Source: Puffinus mauretanicus
Lineage: Eukaryota; Chordata; Aves; Procellariiformes; Procellariidae
Direction: 5' to 3'
Length of the DNA stretch: 64,000 nucleotides
NCBI GenBank assembly: GCA_023333565.1
Contig: JAJKFH010002646.1
Span: forward strand, 434,001-498,000
The notes beneath the pieces were generated by a model that was not told where the DNA came from, made no database searches, and saw only the letters and a program-made list of their open reading frames with translations. A program made the translations under genes and the position numbers. Positions 36,871 to 47,199 of this stretch are shown here, piece by piece (within the stretch, counting starts at the first letter, position 1; the number at the start of each line of letters is the position of its first letter).

Positions 36871-37065
36871 GGTGTCTAAGCTCTCAGTACAAAGAAAATA
36901 GATCCCCAGTTTGATTAAGTTACTCACACAAATTTCTAGTATCATTTGAGGTCATGCAGGGTCTCCAAAACAGCCACCAGGGATATAATACCAGATCAGT
37001 ATGTCCTCCTTAGCTAGCCTGAAGATCTCAAATGGTACTAGAGGCTTAAGTTTAAGCAACTGAAA
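36871..37065. repeat. Possible old dispersed repeat, copy 1
   Basis: GTGTCTAAGCTCTCAGT near 36872 and ATCTCAAATGG near 37025, followed by GCAACTGAA near 37056, recur in the same order at 38923-39155. The words between them are diverged. I cannot name the family. The evidence is shared words only, so chance or a shared low-complexity bias remains possible. Confidence 0.35.
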
Positions 37066-37432
37066 TGCACTTTAGGTTCCATTGGCTACAGTGGGAATTT
37101 AAGAGTAATAACATCTATTGCTATTTGAGATGCTGTAGGGTGTTCTCACCTTGCCCCAAGTATCTGTTTCAAAAGGACCTGGGCTATTCACAGGTCCAGT
37201 ATCATATCCGGAAGAAGTATATGGAAGTCTGGCTACTGAAGAGCACTTCAAATGGCACCAGATGCCTAAGTGTGGGTGTTTTAATCAAGTACCTGGCACA
37301 GCTTCAAACACCTACGTACAGAAATCTGAATTTAAGGGTTCTAATCTCAAATTGAATTCCACCCTCAGTCATAGATCCTCCTTGAGATGACAATGATTTC
37401 AAAACTTCTGAGTTATGTGAACAATCTCTAGT

Positions 37433-37477
37433 CTAAATTCCCTATTGTAGGCTGATGACCTAAATTCCCTATTGTAG
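37433..37477. repeat. 27-bp tandem duplication
   Basis: CTAAATTCCCTATTGTAG occurs exactly at 37433-37450 and again at 37460-37477. The exact 18-base identity indicates a recent local duplication. Confidence 0.92.
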
Positions 37478-38922
37478 ACCTAGATTCAGCTCAAACATGT
37501 AGTCCTTGCTCAGACTAAGCACTAAGTATCTCTTGCTGCTAAGATACTTCTGGGTGTCCTGACTACCTCCAAATGCTACTCCAGAAGGGCTTGTGTCATA
37601 ACTGCTAGGTCCATGAAGACATCACAGATATCCTAAAGCTTATCAAACAACATTGTAATCTATATTTGGATAATGAAACTGACTGTCTTATTCTGCCTTC
37701 ACTGGCATTCATTACTCTAGTCAGTAGCTCAAGTTAACCTTTTGGGGAAGACAGAAGCAAAAAAAATGCATTAAACATTTCATCCTTCTTGGTGTCATCT
37801 GTTTACAATTCACCCTACCCAGTGAACAGCAGACCCACAATTTCATACTAATCCACTTACAAAGCTATAACTCCGGTTTTGATGTCTCATATTACTTGCA
37901 CCTTGTTTTGTGTCTTAGCCTTTCTAACCCAAATCCCTACATGCTTGTGCTACTTTTTTATAAACCTCATTGATACTTGGAACTAGTTTCTACTTTCTAT
38001 ATGATTTCTTCTTATGCTTGAGTTTAATGAAGAACTCATGACTTAGCCACACTGATCTCTTACCTGTGCTTCCTCTCCTTCTTCCATATTGGGATAGTTT
38101 GTACTTGTGCTTTCTATTGATTCTTTGAGGAACTTAACTCTTTTTACTCTTAAAAACTCATTTATCAAAAGAATTTTATCTAACAGTTTCTTTTACAGAT
38201 TTGTTAAAGCATACCTTTTCTTTTTTAGTTAGGTCAAACTAAAACAGCTAATTTGAAGCTGTTTTAACAATTTAATATGTTATTTTAAATACTTCTCATT
38301 TACTTCATTCGTACAATGGTACAGAGCTAGTCTGTCCTAGAGTGAAACCTGAGACAGCCTTCCAGAGTTGTCTCTCTGAAAGGCAAATCTGCCACATGCT
38401 ATTCATGAAGATTGAGGAAGAAAAGGTCCTTGCAAATACATAGGTAGACATGGGTTAAGACTTTAATTACAGGTTCTTATAACAAGTGATACTCCCCAAT
38501 GATTGAAAGCCAGAACTCCTTCAGTAAACAGGAAGTAAATATTGTTTTGAATGATTGATTACTTGACAACTCCAAGAGGGCTTCCTCTGTCTCAATGACA
38601 GATTCCTGGCAAAGATAGATACAAAGGGCTGTTGAATCTAGTCACATTGATCAACAGTTATATCCTCAAAACATTTTTAAAGTGCCTAAGGGGACCTGGC
38701 AGCTAGTAAACCATTATTGGCTTCATTGTTTCAAGTTCAAGCCTACTTTATTTGCCCAAATTCTACCACAAAGTGAATTATCTCCAGTTTCTTTCCAGTT
38801 TCTTTCCAGTCACAGCTTCCTGTTTCAGAAAGTTAATCCAAAACCATCAGTCAAGGTGGGGTTCAATATGAGATTAAGATACCTAAATACCTCAGTTATG
38901 TAGGTATCTACGAGCACATTAT

Positions 38923-39155
38923 GTGTCCAAGCTCTCAGTGTAACCAATTGAGATATAGGGCTTAATTCATTCTCTAAAGGTAGATCTCCACTGTAATTAG
39001 AGATACTATAGGGTATGCTGCCTGGCATTCATCTATTATGTCAGTAAGTCCTTTCTTCCACAACCTTTCACAGGCATGTTGTCATAACTGCCAGCACGTG
39101 TAGATGTTGAGATCTTCTCGGTCATCTCAAATGGCAATGTTTCGGCAACTGAACT
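38923..39155. repeat. Possible old dispersed repeat, copy 2
   Basis: GTGTCCAAGCTCTCAGT near 38924 and ATCTCAAATGGCA near 39124, followed by GCAACTGAA near 39145, parallel copy 1 at 36871-37065. Spacing between the two anchors is about 40 bp longer here. Confidence 0.35.
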
Positions 39156-40203
39156 GAGCCCCTAGCGGCTGAAACTTGGATAAAGAACAGCTCAAGCAAA
39201 TGTATGAAATAAATGCAATTTTTAGGTCAAAAAAGAGCATTAGGATTTTTCCACAAGGTGGCTTAATCCCATTTCTCTACAAAACATAAAACAGTCTCGA
39301 ATTCAAGAGAAAATATACTAAATTTATTCTTTTTACATCACTTTTAGAACATTTTAGGCTTGATATAAGTTTCATTTAGGAAGCCATAAGATTTCTCTTC
39401 TAGATTTTTTTTAAACTCTGTTGCTTTCCAACACCTCTCAGATCTGTTGCTACATCGATCTGCTTACTATAGCCCTTTTTCATATACAGTGTTTTCCTAT
39501 TATCTTCTCTTGAAATGAACTGCTAAATAATACAGCATCCTATAGCTTCCCATCAAGAAAGTATCTCACAATGGCAAGTGGTCAAGCTGAATTAAATGTA
39601 TTTCTACACTCAATGAATTGCAAGTATTTGGGGGTCACATTTTAAAAGTTCTGTTATTGGCAGTTCTTAGCAATGCATCAAGTAACTTTATCACAGAACA
39701 CAAATAACTTTAAAACGCATTATAGCAGAGTTGCAAATCTGTCCCCATGTATAATGGAACATCTTCTAAATGCATTGGGAAGACTGAGCATTTATTTATT
39801 TGACTGTGTGTAGGTGTTTATATTTAGTAATTAGTCAGGAAACGTAAGAAGCCATTAATTCTTTTGCAAGGTTTGTTATCTGGTTGCTCATAAAATCCAG
39901 TCTCTTTCATTTCTTATTCTTGCCACTGAAAAATCTCCATTGGCTTATCAGCCTGTACAGCCATTTTGCCTTTTAAGGTTTCATTTCAGAATGGTTTGCA
40001 TAATATCAGATAAAATACAGTTTAGGTACCCTTCATCAAGCCATGTACTATATTTCCTTCTTGATATTTTTTCTTCCCACTTTATGCTGCAACACAGTGT
40101 TAACCCTTCTCCTTCACTGCTTGTGTGGGGTTTTTTTCTGAGTGTCTTCTACCAATTCTTCACTTGGGCGTGAAGCACCTTCACTAACTTTTCTCTTTAT
40201 TAT

Positions 40204-40374
40204 TGTTGTGGTTTAAGCCGGCAGGCAGCCAAACACCACAAAGCTGCTCACTCACTCCCCCCGCCCCCACAGTTGGATGGGAGAGAGAATCAAAAAAAAA
40301 CAAAAGTAAAAATTCGTGGATTGAGGTAAAGACAGTTTAATAAAACAGAAAAGGAAGGGAAAATGATAATAATA

Positions 40375-40410
<36 letters not shown>

Positions 40411-40759
40411 GTAGAATATACAAAATGGGTGATGCGCAGTGCACCCACATTGCTCACCACCCACCAACCAATACCCAAAAAACAATCACTACTTGCTGGA
40501 TCACACCCCCTGTTTATATACTGAGCATGATGTCATATGGTATGGAATATTCCGTTGGCCAGTTGGGTTAGCTATCCTAGCTATGCTCCCTTCCAGCTTC
40601 TTGTGCACCTGGCAGAACATGGGAAGCTGAAAAGTCCTGGACTATTGAGTACTTAGCAACAACTGAAAACATCAGTATGTTATCAACATTCTTCTCATAC
40701 TAAATCCAAAACATAGCACTAGGAAGAAATTTAACTCTATCCCAGCCGAAACCAGGACA
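40204..40759 (-). mobile_element. Solo LTR, ERV-L-like family, subfamily A
   Basis: This 556-bp minus-strand LTR has the family ends (TGTCCTGGTTTCGGCTGGGA ... TTAAACCACAACA on its strand). Flanks ATTAT (40199-40203) and ATCAT (40760-40764) look like a 5-bp target duplication with one change. The CRE is decayed to TGATGTCA (40528-40535), the CCAAT box to CGTTGG, and ATTAAA is kept (minus strand, 40336-40341). The extra length relative to its sisters comes from microsatellite growth at 40364-40409. Confidence 0.93.
40364..40409. repeat. Expanded (AAT)n microsatellite in the LTR
   Basis: About fifteen AAT/TAA units, with one ATAGTA interruption near 40377, at the same LTR position that carries shorter runs in the three sister LTRs. 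It encodes a meaningless poly-Tyr/poly-Ile ORF on the minus strand. Confidence 0.92.
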
Positions 40760-42580
40760 ATCATTTACGTTGTTTCATTGTCTACTCCAAGAATGTGCCA
40801 GTAATCCATTTTAATAAGAGAAATCTCTAATCTCAAACTGGACGACAGCTAGATAACACTAGTTAAAATTTTGATGTCTTCTAATAGGCCTGGAAATTTG
40901 TAAATTAGTGAGCCTTACTGCAATGATCCACTTTAATTTGATAGCTATTCCTATTATTAATAGGAATCCATATGAATTTAGTCTAATTTAGTCTCTGGGT
41001 AAATTTGTCTCCCCCACATTCTTAAATTCATTTGGAAGATTTAAAATGCATCTTCATAGCAAGAGTGCCTCCCAAATATATCTAATGAATACTTATTTTG
41101 AGGTTTGGTGCCACCCCCGCTTGAATCAAGGACATTTGATAGTGATGATGGATATTTTAAAACAGCATACATTTAGGAATATTTTAATTCTTATAAATAG
41201 AAGTTTAATCTTGGTTTGAATAATTTTGACTGGTTGATGGAGCCAAGATGCAAAAACAATCTTTTGGGGAAAACTATTGTTTTCCTGACAAAGAGAACCA
41301 TGGATTTGCATACCCCAAACCCACCAATTCATATCTTTCTGTTCTTCTCTGCGAAGACAAGGCTTCAGCATCCTCTTCTCACCCTTTCCGTGCTGAGTTT
41401 CCCTCTCTCATCTGAGAGCCTTTCTCCACCATCACCAGCTCTCTCACACACCAATACACTGACAAACATGCTTTTTCTCCCTTTAATCTCCTGCCTAAAC
41501 TTCCACCAGAGAGAAGCATCGCTCTCTCCACTTTGTAGATTTTACCTACCAGATCCTTCCCAGAAACACCTCAGGGCAAACACTAATCCCTGCTTTCTGA
41601 ATAGACCTGCTACCTTACTGCAGCACACAATCAGGTGAGAGAAACTAGGAGGAAATGGTTAAAGCACCTGAGGTACAATTCAGACACTCAAATACAAGCT
41701 TCTGCCTCTAAGGCCCCTTCAAAAACCTTAGGGTATCTGAGGTATCTGCGAGGGACTTCTGCATATGAAGTGTGACTTGCAGGAGACATCTTCTGAACAA
41801 TGGGAGGCTAGGTGGAATTTTATATTTATTGCGAAAACTCCTCCTAAAAGTCTATATTTAAGCAACCAAGTCTCCTTCTGCTTTCCAATATGTTTCTACC
41901 TAGGCATCAACTAATCTCAGCCAGGCATATCTAAATTCTTACCTACTTCCCTCAGGATATTCTCTGTGACTCTGCACTCCTCTCCACCCCCCTTGAGAAT
42001 TGCTCACATTTGCAGTAGCAGGTAAAGCTTAGAAGAGGTTTCAACTTATTATTATTCAGTTTCATGCCAGACAGAACATTACAAGTAGATAAAACAAATT
42101 ATGTAAGAAAGAGGAGAAGTAGGTGGCAAAACAATTAGCAATGTTCAACAGAGAAATGGAAGTTTAAGTTTGCCATTTATAGAACCAGTACCAGATAATA
42201 GTGATTTGTTGACATCCCAATTTTCTTACATCTAAAATATATACAGTTATAATGCCCATAATGTTACAAAAAGCGAGATTGTTTGGAAATATAGGGAAGT
42301 TTTCTTTCTCACAATCGTTCAGGGTCTACCGGATCTTAGAGCCTTGACACGCAAACCCAATACACATTACTAGCAATGGCAATACAGCATTACTGATCTG
42401 CAGGGCTACACTACAGAGAGCTATCACAATAAAACTTTGAACAGAAAACAAAATTTTTTAAGATTCTGAAATTATTCGTATTTATTGAGGTCTTAACATT
42501 AAATAACCTAGTTCTCTTTGTATTAAATAAGTAAACATGAGACACTTGCAGTCTATACACACCCACTCCCCTTGACTTAG
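40760..42580. other. AT-rich gene-free interval
   Basis: No recognisable gene. A 140-codon plus-strand ORF at 41216-41638 runs through a C/T-rich stretch and is Leu/Ser/Pro-rich. It has no domain or repeat that I recognise and is probably compositional. Confidence 0.5.
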
Positions 42581-43728
42581 TGTATTGGGTTTGCGTGGCA
42601 AGGTTTTGGTAGCAGGGGGGCTACAGGGGTGGCTTCTGTGAGAAGCTGCTAGAAGCTTCCCTTATGTCTGATAGAGCCCATGCCATCCGGCTCCAAGACG
42701 GACACGCCACTGGCCAAAGCCGAGCCCATCAGCGATGGTGGTAGTGCCTCTGGGATAACATATTTAAGAAGGGGAAAAAAAAAACCTGCACAACTGCAGC
42801 CGAAGAGAGGAGCAAGAATATGTGAGAGAAACAACTCTGCAGACACCAAGGTCAGTGAAGAAGGAGAGGGGGAGGAGGTGCTCCAGGCCCTGCAGCAGAG
42901 ATTTCCCTGCAGCCCCTGGTGAAGACCATGGTGAGGCAGGCTGGCCCCTGCAGCCCATGGAGGTTAATGGCGGGGCAGATATCCACCTGCAGCCCATGGA
43001 GGACCCCACACCGGAGAAGGTGGATGCGCCCGAAGGAGGCTCTGACCCTGTGGGAAGTCTGTGCTGGAGCAGGCTCTTGGCAGGACCTGTGGCCCCGTGG
43101 AGAGAGGAGTCCACGCTGGAGCAGCTTTGCTGGCAGGACTTGTGACGCCGTAGGGGACCCACGCTGGAGCAGTCAGTTCCTGAAGGATTGTACCCCTTGG
43201 AAGGGACCCATACTGGAGCAGTTCATCAAGAACTGTAGCCCGTGGGAAGGACACACGTTGGAGAAGTTCATGAAGAACTGTCTCCCATGGGAGGGACCCC
43301 ATGCTGGAGCAGGGGAAGAGTGTGAGGAGTCCTCCCCGTGAGGAGGAAGGAGGGGCAGAGACAACGTGTGATGAACTGACCACAACCCCCATTCCCCATC
43401 CCCCTGTGTTGCTCGGGGGGAGGAGGTAGAGAGAATCAGGAGTGAAGCTGAGCCCGAGAAGAAAGGAGGGGCGGGGGGGAAGATGTCTTTAAGATTTGGC
43501 TTTATTTCTCATTACCCTCCTCTGATTTGATTGCTAACAAATTAAATTACATTTTTTCCCCAAGTGGAGCCTGTTTTGTCCATGACAATAATTGGTGAGT
43601 GATCTCCCTGTCCTTATCTTGGCCCACGAGCCTTTTGTTATATTTTCTCTCCCCCATCCAGCTGAGGAGGGGAGTGATAGAGAGGCTTTGGTGGGCACCT
43701 GGCATCCAGCCGGGGTCAACCCACCACA
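42581..43728 (+). mobile_element. Solo LTR of a second ERV family, 1148 bp
   Basis: This element starts TGTATTGGGTTTGCGTGGCA and ends GGTCAACCCACCACA. Perfect 5-bp duplications CTTAG at 42576-42580 and 43729-43733 fix both ends. Promoter region: ATATTTAA at about 42760-42767, followed by a purine run. Polyadenylation signal: ATTAAA at 43541-43546. The last 100 bases (CTCTCCCCCATCCAGCTGAG and onward) resemble the U5 end of the ERV-L-like LTRs, hinting at distant kinship, but the rest is unrelated. The middle is GC-rich and carries tandem 45-52-bp repeats. No internal proviral sequence remains, so it is a solo LTR. Confidence 0.93.
43064..43312 (+). repeat. 45-52-bp tandem repeats inside the LTR
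   Basis: The word CTGGAGCAG (once TTGGAGAAG) recurs at 43064, 43116, 43164, 43213, 43258 and 43304, spaced 52, 48, 49, 45 and 46 bp. The last units, from 43203, are near-exact 45-mers, which is 15 codons. In the open plus-strand frame 42919-43341 they read PWKGPILEQFIKNCS, PWEGHTLEKFMKNCL, PWEGP. Long ORFs also exist on the minus strand (42764-43162, 42964-43392), as expected for GC-rich tandem DNA. I do not call a protein here. Confidence 0.85.
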
Positions 43729-45119
43729 CTTAGCTACTCTCACAAATGTGATTATGGAATGGACATAACTGGTTCTGCTTTTAGCTGCTTTGCCAAAACA
43801 GGCAATTTCTTGCCCAGACAGGAAATTTCTAGGACTAAATCTGTTCCAGGTGCTAATGTGTGAGTGGAAAAAATAGCTTCTCAGAGACACTAGTCTGAAC
43901 TAGAATAGCATATATATTGCCTTATGATCAGGACCTGTGGCCCAAATAGTGATTAGCTTTCTCAAGGCTTTTCTTTGTCCAAACTGAACACAAGGTATTT
44001 ATCACAGTGTTTTCACCAAGCCAAAATCACGTGAAAAGAGGCAAAACAAACATATCAGAGCTGCACAACTGAAACACTTGTCTTTCTATCATTAGAATTT
44101 TCTTTGTCAAATAATGGATTTTATCACTTTAGTATATGTGAAGACTGATTAGGACACAAAGCCCAGGAAATTATAAAAAGGAACATATATAAACACTTAT
44201 TTTTTATTCCAGAGGAGGTTTACCTATATTTTGTTGGCCTTTGATTGATTGTTCAGGTATTTATACAAACCAATAAACTGACTATGCTTTTTATCTTATT
44301 AATGAGAGAGGACACAAGTGGAGAAAATAAAGTTTTTATTACCAAATGAATAGCACAGCAGGGTACGATTTGATAAATAGAACATTTCATTTTACCACAT
44401 GGGCCTTCCTACTGCAGTCTGCATCTCCTAAGTAATTTAATGAACTGTGATGGTTGAAACAGTGCCAGTTTTAATACTCAACATTTTAATCAGCTAGCAA
44501 AATAAGTTATAACTGAGCAACACTTGAATACACTTGAATGTATAAAGGAATATGTTGCTGAGAATGATACTAGTATCTCTGGATGAATTAGATAAATTGC
44601 TGTCTCTGCTGGATTTAACTAGTTGGACATTTGGGGTCATTATTATTCCCCTTGCATCAGTCATTTGAATTTTGCTTTTTATAATCTGATCAGGTTTACT
44701 CTGCTGTTCACCTGGTCTTCCTCTATTCGTATTATCTTCCAACTATTTTCTTACCAAATGTTGACTGTATTGCTGGCATCCAGTGTAGGTCTGGAATTGC
44801 AAACATCACATTCATACACATATGTGTATATATCTCCATTGGTGTGCATGCTTATTACTTGCAATAATCCAGGCTTCTAACTGCCGCAATAGCAGAAGCA
44901 AAAGCATGATCCAAGAATGTTCCATAGTAGGAGACATTCTTCTGCAAGAATGTTTTTTCTGTTATGTTTTGCTTATACTTTTAGTTTCCTATAACTTGAG
45001 CCCACAGTGTCCTCCATCCTTGCTGGGATAGGTTGGAGAAAGGTGATTTCATTATTCCCTAATGGACATCTCTAGTTCCCACAGTGAATCAAACTGCTGG
45101 ATGGCAGTACTGCAGAAAA

Positions 45120-45147
45120 GGGGGGGGGGGCGGGGGGGAAGGAGGGG
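45120..45147 (+). repeat. G-tract with quadruplex potential
   Basis: Eleven G, one C, seven G, two A, then GG-A-GGGG. Four runs of at least three G can be chosen, so a G-quadruplex is possible. Confidence 0.85.
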
Positions 45148-47170
45148 CACAGTGTGTGGCTGGGGTTGATAGATCTCTTCTTAATTAAAAGAAGTGGAAA
45201 GAGCAGCAAAACTAAGATGCTGAAAGCCAGTGGGCTTCCAGAAAATTTAGACAGTAGATTTTGGCTTTCTGCTCTCAACCATTCATTCAGTCCAATGATG
45301 GAAATTAAAGCCTGTTAAATCTGGCATAATCATTTTACAGAAGACTGTCCTACTTTTCCTCCTGCTTGTTTTAGGGGGAAAAAAAAAACCAAACCCAACT
45401 CTGACAAGGCAGTGTCTGTCTCTCCAAGTAGGAAATTAACAGAACCCATTTAACAGACACAGCTATTTTCTACTTTACATCTTAGTCACTCCAAGAAAAG
45501 GGAGGGGTGAGGAGGAAAAGTGGAAAAGAGAGTTTTCATTCAAATTAAGTTGAAGGGATTATAGTAAATCTATCCCTTATATTTGTAATGGGAAACTGAT
45601 AGGTCCACATTTGTTATTTAACAAATCCTATAACAGTAGGGAACATGTTTTCCCTGATGAAAGAATGAATGTTTGTCAGATATTCATGGACTTGCTGCTA
45701 ATTTTGATAAATCTCACATTTCAATTCTAAATATTTGCATTGATCAAATACTATTCAATCAATAATTTCTGGGTTTTATTTCATAGCTACTTTCAATAAT
45801 TATTTCTGATACATAACAAAATTGCTGGAATTATATGTTCGGACACCTGTCTGACAGCTGTAATAGCATGTCATATGTATTTCCTTTGTAAAAGGTTATG
45901 CAACTTTATTAACTCATTTCAGAGATGTATTTAAAAAAAGTTAGAAATTTATGTCATATTCACAATAGGTCTTCCACAAACAGCCTTTTCATGTAATATT
46001 GAAACCTTCACACACATATTAATTGTAGTGCAGCCATAATCCATTGTATATTTATTCTGAATTTTCTCCTCCACTGCTTCCTCTTACCCTATTATTTGTC
46101 ACTTTATTTAATTTCTATGTTTGATACAGTGCCTATTGTTCTAATGGAAGGATTCTAATAGCCTTCAATGGGTGTTGGACTGCACTCTGAGCCTTTGTGT
46201 CTGAACAAAAATACACATGACAAGTTAATATGTTAATCAATTACTTCAGAAAAAAATATTTTAAAACCTGAAATTAGAATAGTACTTGCATAAATGATCA
46301 TACTCTCCTTATTCAATTGCTAATCTATGATTTAGTCAGAGAAAAATAGTCTGTTTTTTGAGTAATTGCTTCATAATTTTCAATATAATTTCAAATCCTT
46401 TTTTTTTTAATTTATTTGTGTGTCTGTGCTTTTAAGGATGTATTTAGTAGGATTTCTACTGTTGACTCAACTATATTGAAATGCTTAACTTAAAAATTAG
46501 GCAATTTCTTCAAGATATTTTGTTGTGATGAGACCATTACTTCTCATGGTTTGATTACGTTTAATACCTCAAGGGACTATTAGCTCATGTATATTACAGG
46601 CTATTAAATTTCACATGGTTACTGCCTAACTGCATTCAATTGCTTCAGCTTACCTATTGCAAATTGCATGTTTAGCTAAAGCTATCTCTTGGAAAATCCA
46701 TTTTGATAGAAAGAACCCACAACTTTGACAAGTTATGCATATTTTCAGTCTTTGTTAAAAATGTGCCTACATTCTTACTGTGTTTTAGTGAGCTTCCAAT
46801 TCTTAGATTGTTTCTTGCCTTTCTCCAAAAAAAATTGAGTCCTTTTACACCCATGTCTACTTTTATCCTTGTGTAAATACTTATCATTGCAATTAACTTT
46901 GTCTTGGATAGACAACAAGAATGCATACCAGGAATATATGCAATACTCCCAAATCAGTCTCATCCGGGTCAAATATCACAACGAAACCACCCCTATGATT
47001 TTCTAGCTTATCCATTAACAGACGTCTTAAATATATTGCTAATATCCAGTCAATTTCATCAGATTTGCTTGACAAAATTTATTTCCTTCAAAGCCCTACT
47101 GACTCACTTTAGCACAATGCCTCTTGCCTGGCTCCTCATAACCCAGTCCCATATTTAGCATATCATTTTT

Positions 47171-47199
47171 GTTTGTTTGTTTGTTTGTTTTTTTGTTTT
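47171..47199. repeat. (GTTT)n microsatellite
   Basis: Five GTTT units and a longer T-run. The same simple unit occurs as its complement (ACAAACAAACAAA) near 47660-47672. Confidence 0.88.

Larger units (their letters stand above)
36726..40203. other. AT-rich interval with two diverged related stretches
   Basis: No exon is recognisable. Two stretches, about 36871-37065 and 38923-39155, share words in the same order and orientation and may be copies of one old repeat. A 27-bp tandem duplication lies at 37433-37477, and a short AGTTTCTTTCC tandem lies at about 38786-38810. Confidence 0.5.

Noticed and set aside
41216..41638. 140-codon ORF as a possible gene
   Set aside because: Leu/Ser/Pro-rich from a C/T-rich stretch. 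No domain, signal or splice context was recognised. Kept only as a note in the interval.
43064..43312. CRISPR-like array
   Set aside because: The repeats are contiguous and diverged, with no unique spacers, in a eukaryotic LTR.
42764..43392. Overlapping ORFs of 107-142 codons on both strands as host genes
   Set aside because: They lie wholly inside a solo LTR with perfect target duplications and reflect GC-rich tandem repeats. Only the repeat periodicity is kept as a finding.
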